From: Patescibacteria group bacterium
GTDB taxonomy: Bacteria > Patescibacteriota > Patescibacteriia > 2-12-FULL-60-25
DNA: 64,000 bases
NCBI GenBank assembly: GCA_028688515.1
Contig: JAQTXZ010000001.1
Coordinates: 434,001 to 498,000, forward strand
Direction: 5' to 3'
Position 1 is the stretch's first letter; the number at the start of each line of letters is the position of its first letter. The notes under the pieces are model-generated. The model searched no databases. It was not told the DNA's origin and saw only the letters and a list, made by a program, of their open reading frames with translations. The position numbers and the translations under genes are program-made. Positions 1 through 7,808 of this stretch are shown piece by piece.

Positions 1-1
1 C

Positions 2-865
2 CAGCTTCGCGTTGCGGAGATGATGCGTCGCCTCATCGGCGATTCGAAGCGGATGACAGAGGAATCGCGCGGGGTCAGCCTGAGGAACGAGAAGCCTACA
101 TTGGATGAGAAGGGTAAAAAGGTACCGCGCGTCCAGGACGCGTACTCATTCCGTTGCGCTCCGCAAATCTTCGCTAGCGCCTTTCATGCGCTCGCACATG
201 CCGCCGAGATTCTCCAGGTGGAGATCAACTCGTCGACCGATAATCCTCTCATCTTTAGGGAGGGCGACGGTTTCAAGACCATCTCCGGAGGCAACTTCCA
301 CGGCCAGCCTTTGGCGTCGATCCTGGAGTACGTCGGCATCGGTCTGGCGCCTTTGGCAGGCTCGAGCGATCGTCGCCTCTTTGCTCTTCTTTCCTCCGGT
401 ACCAGTTTTGGTCTGCCGGACGACCTTGCCGGACCGTCGCATGGGAACACGGGTCTGATGATCCAGCAATACGCCGGTGCGGCGCTGGTCAACAAGATTG
501 GGCATCTGTCCGCACCGTCCTCCGTGCACAGCGTGCCCACCTCCGCCAACCAAGAAGATTGGGTCAGTATGGGCATGAACTCGGCGCTTAACCTGCGCGA
601 GATGTTGCCACTGATCCGCAAGGTTATAGCAACTGAGATGCTGGCGGCATGTCAGGGCATCAAGTTGACCGAAGATGAGCTGCCGTTGAGTCAGTTTCCA
701 CTCGGCTCAGGCACTTATCCGGCCTACCGGCGCATCTGTAAAGCATTCTTCGATGGTTTTGATTCGATCAAGCCCGAGGAGTGGTTCCCGGATCGCAACA
801 CCGCACTCGAGGTCGACTCGATTGTCGCAATGCTCGTCAGTGGTGAATTCGGTACCACCGCCTGA
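2..865 (+). CDS. Histidine/aromatic ammonia-lyase family, C-terminal part (cut by window start)
   Basis: The reading frame is open from base 2, so the gene begins upstream of the window; the ATG at 20 is internal. The visible ~287 residues match the C-terminal half of the HAL/PAL lyase family: VQDAYSFRCAPQ, then EINSSTDNPL, SGGNFHG and PTSANQEDWVSMG, all recognisable blocks around the shared active site. The Ala-Ser-Gly that forms the MIO cofactor lies in the missing N-terminal half. The family eliminates ammonia from histidine (or Phe/Tyr); which substrate applies cannot be told here. Codons are GC-richer than in the housekeeping neighbours, and the gene has its own terminator. No other histidine-degradation gene is nearby, so it stands alone. 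Confidence 0.85.
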   Translation, partial: QLRVAEMMRRLIGDSKRMTEESRGVSLRNEKPTLDEKGKKVPRVQDAYSFRCAPQIFASAFHALAHAAEILQVEINSSTDNPLIFREGDGFKTISGGNFHGQPLASILEYVGIGLAPLAGSSDRRLFALLSSGTSFGLPDDLAGPSHGNTGLMIQQYAGAALVNKIGHLSAPSSVHSVPTSANQEDWVSMGMNSALNLREMLPLIRKVIATEMLAACQGIKLTEDELPLSQFPLGSGTYPAYRRICKAFFDGFDSIKPEEWFPDRNTALEVDSIVAMLVSGEFGTTA

Positions 866-898
866 CCGCAACTAGCCTGGGCGAGAGCTCAGTCACTG

Positions 899-928
899 CC
901 GTGAAGCAACTACTTCACGGTTTTTTTT
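899..928 (+). terminator. Intrinsic terminator of the ammonia-lyase gene
   Basis: An 8-bp perfect stem, CCGTGAAG/CTTCACGG, with a 6-nt loop is followed by eight T. It lies 33 bp after the stop codon. Confidence 0.9.
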
Positions 929-967
929 GCCTTTTCACTGCGCTTAATGTAGCCTTTGTGTAAAATC

Positions 968-1075
968 CCAATAACCAAAAAACAATAACCAATCAGCGGA
1001 CATCGTGTCGTGCCGATTATTGGATTCTTGGTCAATTGTATTATTAATTGGTTATTGAAATCTTGGTTATTGTTT
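968..1075. repeat. Spacer made of AATAACCAA-type words
   Basis: The spacer before cysS contains several copies of CAATAACCAA and its complement TTGGTTATTG in both orientations. The same word occurs before the gene at 3740 and, in frame, inside dnaX (8950-9010). Confidence 0.7.
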
Positions 1076-1087
1076 ATTTAAGTCTTT

Positions 1088-2512
1088 ATGCTCAAACTTT
1101 GGAACTCTCTTACACGCACACGCGAAGCTTTTGGGCCGATAAACCCGGGCGAGGTGCGCATGTACTCTTGCGGGCCGACGGTTTATTCCATGCCGCACAT
1201 AGGCAACTTTCGATCTTACGTGACTTGGGATATTTTGAGACGCGTGCTCGTCGCCAACGGTTTTAAAGTCGTGCACTGCATGAATATTACGGACGTTGGT
1301 CACCTTGTTGGAGACGGTGATGAAGGTCAGGACAAGTTACAGATGTCCGCGGACAAAGAGGGGATTAGCGCGTGGGATATCGCCAAAAGGTATGAAAAGA
1401 TTTTTGTTGATTACGCGGAAGTTTTAAATATCAAGTTGCCTGACTCGCCTCTGCTTTGCCGCGCGACGGATCACATAGAAGAACAGATTAAACTCATCCA
1501 ACTTTTGGAAGAAAAAGGATTTACTTATAAGACGTCTGACGGAATTTATTTTGATACCGCAAAGTTTCCTGACTACGGTAAACTTTCCGGCCAGCCGTTG
1601 GACGAAAAGCTTGAGGGCGCAAGAGTCGATGTCAATAAAGAAAAACGCCAGGCGACTGATTTTGCATTATGGAAGTTTAGTTATCCGAACGGCAGGTCCT
1701 TCGATTCCGCTCATGACGATGCAATGCATCGAAGACACATGGAATGGGAAAGTCCGTGGGGGATTGGATTTCCGGGCTGGCACGTGGAGTGTTCAGCGAT
1801 GAGTCACAAATATCTTGGACAACCTTTTGATATTCACACGGGCGGTGTGGATCACATCCCCGTTCATCACGAAAATGAAATCGCACAAAGCGTCGCGGCA
1901 TACAATGTTCCGCTGGCAAATTTTTGGGTTCATAACGACTTCATGACCGTCGAGGGTCAAAAAATGAGCAAATCAGTGGGCAATGTTTATACTTTGGATG
2001 ACTGCAAGGCAAAAGGCATCGAACCTTTGGCTATTCGTTATTTCTTTTTAGGTGCGCATTACCGTTCCAAGCTCAACTTTACTTGGGAGGCTGCACAGGC
2101 CGCGCAAAACGCGTTAAATAATCTGCGTGAGTTTTCGCGCGAGCTTGCTATTCCCACTGATCAAAATCCGCACGAAAGTTTTAATGATGAGTTCATGTCG
2201 GAATTGAATGACGACCTTAACACGCCTGCCGCGTTGGCCGTTGTTTGGAATTTGGTTAAATCAGACGTCGAGAGTTCGGTTAAAGCCTCGACGCTGCTTG
2301 CGTGGGACAAAATTCTAGGACTTGATTTGGATAAATACATTGCAAAACCCGTAGAAATACCTGAACATGTAAAACAAATCGCCCAAAGACGATGGGAAGC
2401 GCGATCACGCCAGGATTGGCCGGCTGCAGATCAACTGCGCAACGAACTGGACAGTCTGGGATGGAATATGGAGGATGGAGCTGCTGAATTTAAGTTAAAA
2501 CCGAAGGTTTAA
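1088..2512 (+). CDS. cysS: Cysteinyl-tRNA synthetase
   Basis: Class I aminoacyl-tRNA synthetase that charges tRNA-Cys in the cytoplasm. The N-terminus has the zinc cysteine C28 in YSCGPTVY followed by the HIGH-type signature (PHIGN). Further zinc ligands lie in GWHVECSAM and HHENE, and the second signature is KMSKS. The length of 474 residues fits the family. Between ALWKFS and ESPWG, where most CysS have only a few residues, there is an insert of about 20 residues (1678-1740) containing SFDSAHDDA, which resembles repeat-derived peptides. The ATG at 1088 gives the usual N-terminus; there is no Shine-Dalgarno site. A MITE-like element lies just downstream. Confidence 0.96.
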   Translation: MLKLWNSLTRTREAFGPINPGEVRMYSCGPTVYSMPHIGNFRSYVTWDILRRVLVANGFKVVHCMNITDVGHLVGDGDEGQDKLQMSADKEGISAWDIAKRYEKIFVDYAEVLNIKLPDSPLLCRATDHIEEQIKLIQLLEEKGFTYKTSDGIYFDTAKFPDYGKLSGQPLDEKLEGARVDVNKEKRQATDFALWKFSYPNGRSFDSAHDDAMHRRHMEWESPWGIGFPGWHVECSAMSHKYLGQPFDIHTGGVDHIPVHHENEIAQSVAAYNVPLANFWVHNDFMTVEGQKMSKSVGNVYTLDDCKAKGIEPLAIRYFFLGAHYRSKLNFTWEAAQAAQNALNNLREFSRELAIPTDQNPHESFNDEFMSELNDDLNTPAALAVVWNLVKSDVESSVKASTLLAWDKILGLDLDKYIAKPVEIPEHVKQIAQRRWEARSRQDWPAADQLRNELDSLGWNMEDGAAEFKLKPKV

Positions 2513-2519
2513 GCAAAAT

Positions 2520-2672
2520 AGCCTAACTCACCCCGTAAAGGGGCGTTGCCCCACGGGGCTTTACGCCCTGCCCTCTCTTACCCAAGAGAGGGTTCTGTCA
2601 TACCGAAACTCAATACACGAGGATGATGCGGTACTCTCTCTTGGGTAAGAGAGAGTTAGAGTGAGTTAGGCT
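2520..2672. repeat. Palindromic MITE-like element, copy 1
   Basis: The element is bounded by a perfect 12-bp inverted repeat, AGCCTAACTCAC (2520-2531) and GTGAGTTAGGCT (2661-2672). Inside are the complementary blocks CTCTCTTACCCAAGAGAG and CTCTCTTGGGTAAGAGAG, so the whole can fold on itself. A second, shorter copy lies at 22530-22652. Copy 1 carries about 30 extra bases (2532-2565) with their own hairpin. It sits between the convergent genes cysS and corA and may also act as a terminator. Confidence 0.85.
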
Positions 2673-2681
2673 GTACTAGAC

Positions 2682-3608
2682 CTACAACCACCTTTTACGT
2701 TTAAAGAAAACTATCATCAGCGCGGCGATGGCGATAATTATTCCTGATAAAATCCAAAAACCGTAAGGATTATCGACAATCGGCATGCCTGCGGCGCGCG
2801 TGGCGAACAAAGTCGCGAACAGAGTCAAAGGAAAAGTAGTGACCGAAATGATGGTCAGTGTTTTCATGATGTCGTTGGTTTGATAATCCAAAAGCGAGAC
2901 ATTTGTTTCGTGCAATGCGTCGATTGTATTTTTTTGCAGATCAAGACGATCCCAAATGTCTTTTGTCTCTTCGACTAACTTGTCAAAGTATTCTTGCAAT
3001 TTATCCACGCTGACAAACCTTCCGCGCGAGGCGGCTACCAATTTGCGGATAACAGCTTTGTGTCCCTGGATTGCTTTGCGGACACTGACGATGTTCGTTT
3101 TGACGCGAAGAAGTTCCTTTATCAAACTGCGTTCAAAATTTTTGAACAATTTGCTTTCTATGTCCTCCACATCAACTGTCATGTGCCTGATCATCGGATA
3201 TATTGCTTCGATCAAAGTCTCCAAAATTACGAATAGCAGTTGCGGGACATCATGCGCATGCTGGAGTTCGCCGCCTTCAAATTTGTTGTACAAATCTTGC
3301 AACTGCGGCAGACCAAAAGGATCCACAACAACAAGACGGTTTGGTTCGATGAAAAAATCGATTTCTGCCGTAGAGATGATACGGGTCTTTCTATCAAAAA
3401 CGGGGTAAAGCAAGATCATGAACAAATAATCCTCGCGTACGGCTAGTTTTGTGGATTGCAGCGGAGGGGCAGTATCCGCCAAATCCATTTCATGATATTT
3501 AAAATCCCGCTTTAAAGCGGCCAAGGTTTTTTTGTCGTTATTATTAACCATCACCCATTCTACAAAATGGCGTCTGGTTTTTGGCAGCCTTAATGTCTTT
3601 GGCGGCAT
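2682..3608 (-). CDS. corA: CorA-family divalent cation channel
   Basis: A 308-residue protein with the CorA plan: a soluble N-terminal alpha/beta domain, a long helical stalk (about 130-240) and two C-terminal membrane helices (about 250-272 and 281-302) followed by the basic tail KRKRWL. The family normally moves Mg2+ or Co2+ through a pentameric pore. The GMN signature at the end of the first membrane helix is replaced by AGMP, so selectivity is uncertain. The ATG is 6 nt after a perfect TATAAT, suggesting a leaderless message. It is transcribed alone, divergently from the gene at 3740. Confidence 0.88.
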   Translation of the reverse strand: MPPKTLRLPKTRRHFVEWVMVNNNDKKTLAALKRDFKYHEMDLADTAPPLQSTKLAVREDYLFMILLYPVFDRKTRIISTAEIDFFIEPNRLVVVDPFGLPQLQDLYNKFEGGELQHAHDVPQLLFVILETLIEAIYPMIRHMTVDVEDIESKLFKNFERSLIKELLRVKTNIVSVRKAIQGHKAVIRKLVAASRGRFVSVDKLQEYFDKLVEETKDIWDRLDLQKNTIDALHETNVSLLDYQTNDIMKTLTIISVTTFPLTLFATLFATRAAGMPIVDNPYGFWILSGIIIAIAALMIVFFKRKRWL

Positions 3609-3614
3609 GTCGAC

Positions 3615-3620
3615 ATTATA
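3615..3620 (-). promoter_or_regulatory. -10 box of corA, leaderless spacing
   Basis: TATAAT on the minus strand ends 6 nt before the corA ATG, so transcription would start at or next to the start codon. No clear -35 box is present. Confidence 0.55.
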
Positions 3621-3638
3621 CTACACCCGGACTTCTTG

Positions 3639-3647
3639 TGCTATAAT
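3639..3647 (+). promoter_or_regulatory. Extended -10 promoter for the 3740 operon
   Basis: TGCTATAAT matches an extended -10 box. It points toward the gene at 3740 and leaves a leader of about 85 nt that contains the repeated word TTGGTTATTGG. Confidence 0.5.
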
Positions 3648-3739
3648 CTAGTAAGTGACAATAATCAAAGCACAATCTCCAAACTTCCAGAACGTTAATT
3701 GATTATTGGTACTTGGTTATTGGTTATTCAACCTTTAGT

Positions 3740-4258
3740 ATGGACGTTAACGACAAGCTGCAAGAAAAACATATTTCACAAAACGCAGAGAATGCGCAGA
3801 AATTGGAATTGACCAATGTGGAAGCGGATGAGCGAGCATTGGAAAATGTCGTGGAAAGCGAAGCTGCGATTTTGGAAACGGAATCAGAGGGCGAAATTAA
3901 AATCTCTCCGATAGCTTCCGCCGCAGTACCGACGCAGGCCCAGGTGCAGGCGCTGGAGAAAGATCCGGTCACAATCGAAGTCGAAGGCATCTTGGAAAAG
4001 GACATGAAAGATATTTTCATGAACCTGCCGGAGGATCTTAAACCGGTTTTTAAGAGTAAAGGAGAAGAGACGTCGCTTGCAATCTCCGAGATGGTAAAAA
4101 ACGCTGCAGTTAAGGCAGGGGAAGTAATGAAACTGATTTTTGCCTGGCTAAAAATCATTCCGGGAGTCAACAAGTACTTTTTGGAACAGGAAGCAAAGAT
4201 CAAAACCGATCAGATAATGGAACTCGTTGAACAGATAAAACTTGAAAACGACAAATAA
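3740..4258 (+). CDS. Hypothetical acidic protein paired with the secretion-like ATPase
   Basis: About 172 residues. The first half is acidic and low in complexity. The second half (about 85-172) is helical, with a hydrophobic stretch near LIFAWLKIIPGVNKYFLEQEAK. The frame can be extended to a TTG at 3713, but that stretch is the intergenic repeat word, so ATG 3740 is preferred. It ends 3 bp before the large ATPase gene, so the two are co-transcribed. From memory, similar proteins sit upstream of such ATPases in other CPR genomes; this was not checked. Function is unknown; a membrane-associated accessory role is an inference from the pairing. Confidence 0.75.
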   Translation: MDVNDKLQEKHISQNAENAQKLELTNVEADERALENVVESEAAILETESEGEIKISPIASAAVPTQAQVQALEKDPVTIEVEGILEKDMKDIFMNLPEDLKPVFKSKGEETSLAISEMVKNAAVKAGEVMKLIFAWLKIIPGVNKYFLEQEAKIKTDQIMELVEQIKLENDK

Positions 4259-4261
4259 CTC

Positions 4262-6832
4262 ATGTTCCCAGTACTAACAGCAGCGCTGCAAATCGACATC
4301 ACAAGCCCACAGACAGCGGGTGCGGGTTTGATGAATTTTGCGGCGGCTCAGCTTTGGCTGCAGGAGTTGCTTTTTGGATTGCTGGGACTTTTGATTATCA
4401 TTATCGTCATTGCGCTTATCAGACGGCGCTTGCATTTGAGCGTAGCAATCCGCAATGATGCAAGAAATGTAGTTTTGCGCATCAAAGTACCGAAAGAAGT
4501 TAAGCAGGAAGATGTAGAACACGCCAAAAGCTTGGAGCAAACGCAGGAGTTGATTGGTTTTACCGAGACGATTTTTCAAACCGTCGGCGGATTAAAACCG
4601 CACAAAGGTTTTTTTGCCTGGCTTGCAGGACGCAACGACAAAATCAGTTTTGAGATGGTTGCTCATAAAGGCCTAATCTCGTTCTACGTCGGATGCCCGC
4701 GCAAACAACGCGATTTTATCGAGGCGCAAATTCACGCTCAATATCCGCACGCGGAAATTTCGGAAGATGACGATTATAATTTGTTTGCACCAAACAGCGT
4801 AATTTTGGCGTCATATCTGACTTTCAAGCGGCCAAGCTATTTTCCGATTAAGACTTACAAAAAGATGGAAAGCGATCCGCTTAATACCATCACGAATTCT
4901 CTGTCTAAAATCGGGGAAAAAGACGGCGCTGCAATTCAATTCATCATCAGGCCGGGCGACAATAAGTGGCGCCGCGAAAGTTTGAGAATCGCCAGAGAGA
5001 TGCAGCAAGGCAAAAAATATACGCAAGTCAACAAAGGTTTTGCATCACAATTGGGCAAAGAGACGATGGATGTTTTGCGCGGGCCGAAAGACAAAGATAA
5101 GGATACGATAAAAGAATACAAACTTTCTCCGCTCGAAGAAGAAATGGTGAAAGGTTTGGAGGAGAAGGCTTCCAAAGCGGGACTCGAGGTCAACATCCGC
5201 GTAGTTACATCCTCTGATTCGCTCGAAGTCTCCAAAGGATACTTGGACGATTTGCTCAATGCATTTGGCCAGTATAGTATTTTTGAATACGGCAATTCTT
5301 TTAGCGTAAAATCGCCTCGCAGCCAGGGCCAGGCCATATCTTTTTTTATCCATCGCCACTTTGACCGCAGATTTAAATTGATTTTAAACAGCGAGGAACT
5401 GGCGTCTCTTTATCATTATCCGCTATCTTCGACAGAAACTCCAAAGATAGACTGGCTGCTGGCGCGCAAAACCGTTCCGCCCTCTAATTTGCCGAATCAA
5501 GGAATTTTACTCGGCGTTTCCGAGTACAGAAATCACATTTACGAAATTCGCATGAAGGATTCGGATCGGCGCAGACATTCGTACATCATCGGTAAATCAG
5601 GCGGCGGTAAATCCGTTTTGCAAAAGTCGCTGATTAAACAAGACATAGAAAACGGCAAAGGCGTTTGCGTTATAGATCCGCATGGAGATTTGGCTGAAGA
5701 ATGTTTGGAGTTTGTGCCAAAAGAACGCGCCGAGGATGTCATCTTTTTTAATCCAGCTGATTTTGAACGCCCGATCGGTTTGAACATGCTGGACTTTGAT
5801 CCGTCCCAGCCGTATCAAAAAACGTTTGCGGTCGAAGAGATGTTAAAGATCTTTGATCAACTCTATGATTTAAAATCAACCGGCGGTCCGATGTTTGAGC
5901 AGTACATGCGCAATGCATTGATGCTGATTATGGACGATCCGGAATCCGGCAGCACGCTGCTAGATGTTCCTAAGGTTTTGGCAGACGAGGATTATCGCAA
6001 ATTTAAAATCAGCAAATGCAAAACTCCGACAGTACGCGATTTTTGGACCAAAGAAGCGCAGAAAGCCGGCGGCGAAGCGTCTTTGCAAAACATGGTGCCG
6101 TATATCACATCCAAATTGACGCCGTTTGTTGCCAATGATTTTATCCGCCCGGTCATCTCGCAGCAAAAGAGCGCGTTTAATTTTAGGCAGGTGATGGACG
6201 AAGGAAAATTGCTTTTTTGCTCTCTCAACAAAGGTAAACTTGGCGATATCAGCGCATATCTGATCGGCATGATCGTGGTCGGCAAGCTCTTGATGGCCGC
6301 TTTGTCGCGAACGGATATGGACCCATCCAAACGCAAAGATTTTTATCTTTACATTGATGAGTTTCAAAACTTTTTAACTGATTCCATCACTGCGATTTTA
6401 TCCGAAGCGCGCAAATACGGTCTTAACCTTGTCATTGCTCATCAATTTATAGGACAGTTGACGCGCAAAGGCGGCGATACGCAAATCCGCGATGCAATAT
6501 TCGGCAACGTCGGCACAATGATGGCATTCAGAGTCGGCCCTGATGATGCGGAGTTTTTGGAAAAAGAATTTTCGCCAGTGCTTTCCAAATTTGATTTGAT
6601 GAATACGGAAGCTTACACGGTCAGCATCAAGATGCTTATCGACAACACCGCAACAAAAGCGTTTAACATGAAAACCATACAACCGAGCGACGGAAATAAA
6701 GAACTTGCCAACATGATAAAAGAACTTTCGCGCTACAAATACGGTCGCAAACGCGAGATTGTAGAGATGGAAATGATGGAAAGATACGCGACTTTGGAAA
6801 GAACGATGCGCGACAAGGAAGGTTCCTTGTAA
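4262..6832 (+). CDS. Type IV secretion-like P-loop ATPase (VirD4/TraG/DUF87-like)
   Basis: 856 residues. One N-terminal membrane helix (about 30-52: LLFGLLGLLIIIIVIALI) is followed by a ~380-residue domain without recognisable motifs and then a RecA-like motor. Walker A is GKSGGGKS (from residue 444), followed by VIDPHGDL, typical of TraG/VirD4/HerA-like ATPases. Walker B is FYLYIDEFQNF (about 697), followed by SEARKYGLNLVIAHQ. Such proteins pump DNA or protein across the envelope or power pilus systems. No relaxase, VirB4 or pilin gene lies nearby, so the substrate is unknown. It forms an operon with the 3740 gene. Confidence 0.85.
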   Translation: MFPVLTAALQIDITSPQTAGAGLMNFAAAQLWLQELLFGLLGLLIIIIVIALIRRRLHLSVAIRNDARNVVLRIKVPKEVKQEDVEHAKSLEQTQELIGFTETIFQTVGGLKPHKGFFAWLAGRNDKISFEMVAHKGLISFYVGCPRKQRDFIEAQIHAQYPHAEISEDDDYNLFAPNSVILASYLTFKRPSYFPIKTYKKMESDPLNTITNSLSKIGEKDGAAIQFIIRPGDNKWRRESLRIAREMQQGKKYTQVNKGFASQLGKETMDVLRGPKDKDKDTIKEYKLSPLEEEMVKGLEEKASKAGLEVNIRVVTSSDSLEVSKGYLDDLLNAFGQYSIFEYGNSFSVKSPRSQGQAISFFIHRHFDRRFKLILNSEELASLYHYPLSSTETPKIDWLLARKTVPPSNLPNQGILLGVSEYRNHIYEIRMKDSDRRRHSYIIGKSGGGKSVLQKSLIKQDIENGKGVCVIDPHGDLAEECLEFVPKERAEDVIFFNPADFERPIGLNMLDFDPSQPYQKTFAVEEMLKIFDQLYDLKSTGGPMFEQYMRNALMLIMDDPESGSTLLDVPKVLADEDYRKFKISKCKTPTVRDFWTKEAQKAGGEASLQNMVPYITSKLTPFVANDFIRPVISQQKSAFNFRQVMDEGKLLFCSLNKGKLGDISAYLIGMIVVGKLLMAALSRTDMDPSKRKDFYLYIDEFQNFLTDSITAILSEARKYGLNLVIAHQFIGQLTRKGGDTQIRDAIFGNVGTMMAFRVGPDDAEFLEKEFSPVLSKFDLMNTEAYTVSIKMLIDNTATKAFNMKTIQPSDGNKELANMIKELSRYKYGRKREIVEMEMMERYATLERTMRDKEGSL

Positions 6833-6837
6833 AGGAA

Positions 6838-6884
6838 TATATTTGACTTTTTTGAGTCATGACGTAAACTATATTTGTCAAATA
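6838..6884. repeat. Inverted repeat between the ATPase gene and the next CDS
   Basis: ATATTTGAC (6838-6846) and GTCAAATAT (6876-6884) form a 9-bp inverted repeat in the AT-rich gap after the ATPase gene. It could be a weak terminator or an operator. Confidence 0.4.
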
Positions 6885-6968
6885 TAAGTTGTGGATAAGC
6901 GTAAATAAACGAATTATCCGCTAACCATCACTCTTTCGCGCAAAGCGATTGGGGATAAAAACAAAAAT

Positions 6969-7622
6969 ATGTCAATTTTACATAGGGACGACGAAGTACA
7001 AAACGAGGAAATTACAGAGGAGACGGAGTTGCAGCAGCCCAGCGGATTTGATGACGCAGACGGCAAGGTGGTTTTGAATTCAACGGAAGCGAAATTGGCT
7101 TTGGCAAGTAAATTGATAATCAATTTAAAAAACGATTTAAGTAATTTGGAGCGCCTGCTTGCGAGCGAGGCGGAACCGGCTGATTTGGAACAGTTCATCC
7201 GCAGAGAGACGACGGAAGACGGCGATGTGATGCATCCGATTAACGAAGGCAAAATCGTCGAAGGAGTTTTTGACGGACAAAATATGATCGGCTCTGACGG
7301 CAAGCTTTATATGGTGCCGCCGAATTATGCGTCCAAATCCAAACTAGTGGAAGGCGATATCATGAAATTAACTATCCAGCCCAACGGAAGTTTCTTGTAC
7401 AAGCAAATCGGTCCGATCGAACGTCAGCGCGTCATGGGCGTACTCACTCGCGACGAAGTCACCGGTGACTGGAAGGTAATAGCCGACGGACACAAATACG
7501 GAATTTTAACCGCCTCCGTGACCTACTTTAAAGGCCAGGCAGGCGACGACATCGTTATCTTGATACCAAAAAATGCGCCCTCCAAATGGGCTGCAGTGGA
7601 GAATATAATTAAGAGAGACTAG
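6969..7622 (+). CDS. Conserved CPR protein of unknown function
   Basis: 217 residues, soluble. An acidic N-terminal tail (1-30) leads into a helical segment (about 37-70, LALASKLIINLKNDLSNLERLL). A beta-rich C-terminal region follows with EGKIVEGVFDGQNMIGSDG, YMVPPNYASKSKLVEGD and a conserved-looking end, WAAVENIIKRD. I recall similar proteins across CPR genomes but know no function for them. The alternating charged and beta-branched residues suggest a small barrel fold (inference). It stands alone between the ATPase operon and dnaX. There is no Shine-Dalgarno site. Confidence 0.75.
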   Translation: MSILHRDDEVQNEEITEETELQQPSGFDDADGKVVLNSTEAKLALASKLIINLKNDLSNLERLLASEAEPADLEQFIRRETTEDGDVMHPINEGKIVEGVFDGQNMIGSDGKLYMVPPNYASKSKLVEGDIMKLTIQPNGSFLYKQIGPIERQRVMGVLTRDEVTGDWKVIADGHKYGILTASVTYFKGQAGDDIVILIPKNAPSKWAAVENIIKRD

Positions 7623-7645
7623 GGTCTCTCTTTTGTTTCATAATT

Positions 7646-7764
7646 CCGTCATTTCGACCGAAGCGTAAAAGCGAAGTGGAGAAATCCCTTAAACCACGAA
7701 CTGTTAAACAAGGGATTCCTCGACTTCATGCCTTTAGTTTGGGCATTACGCTCGGAATGACAGC
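7646..7764. repeat. Inverted-repeat spacer of the GTCATTTCGACC type
   Basis: The left end (CCGTCATTTCGACCGAAGC) and right end (TACGCTCGGAATGACAGC) are roughly complementary, with inner halves GGAGAAATCCCTT and AAGGGATTCCTCGACTTC. It belongs with 16709-16836; half-copies or decayed forms lie at 9485-9531, 20872-20958, 39111-39150 and 62891-62951. Confidence 0.7.
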
Positions 7765-7808
7765 GGTTGATTTGTAATTCATTCTTCAGCGCGCTATCCT
7801 AGTCCGGT

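Noticed and set aside
3713-3739. TTG start for the 3740 gene
   Set aside because: These codons are the spacer word TTGGTTATTGG; ATG 3740 gives a more natural start.
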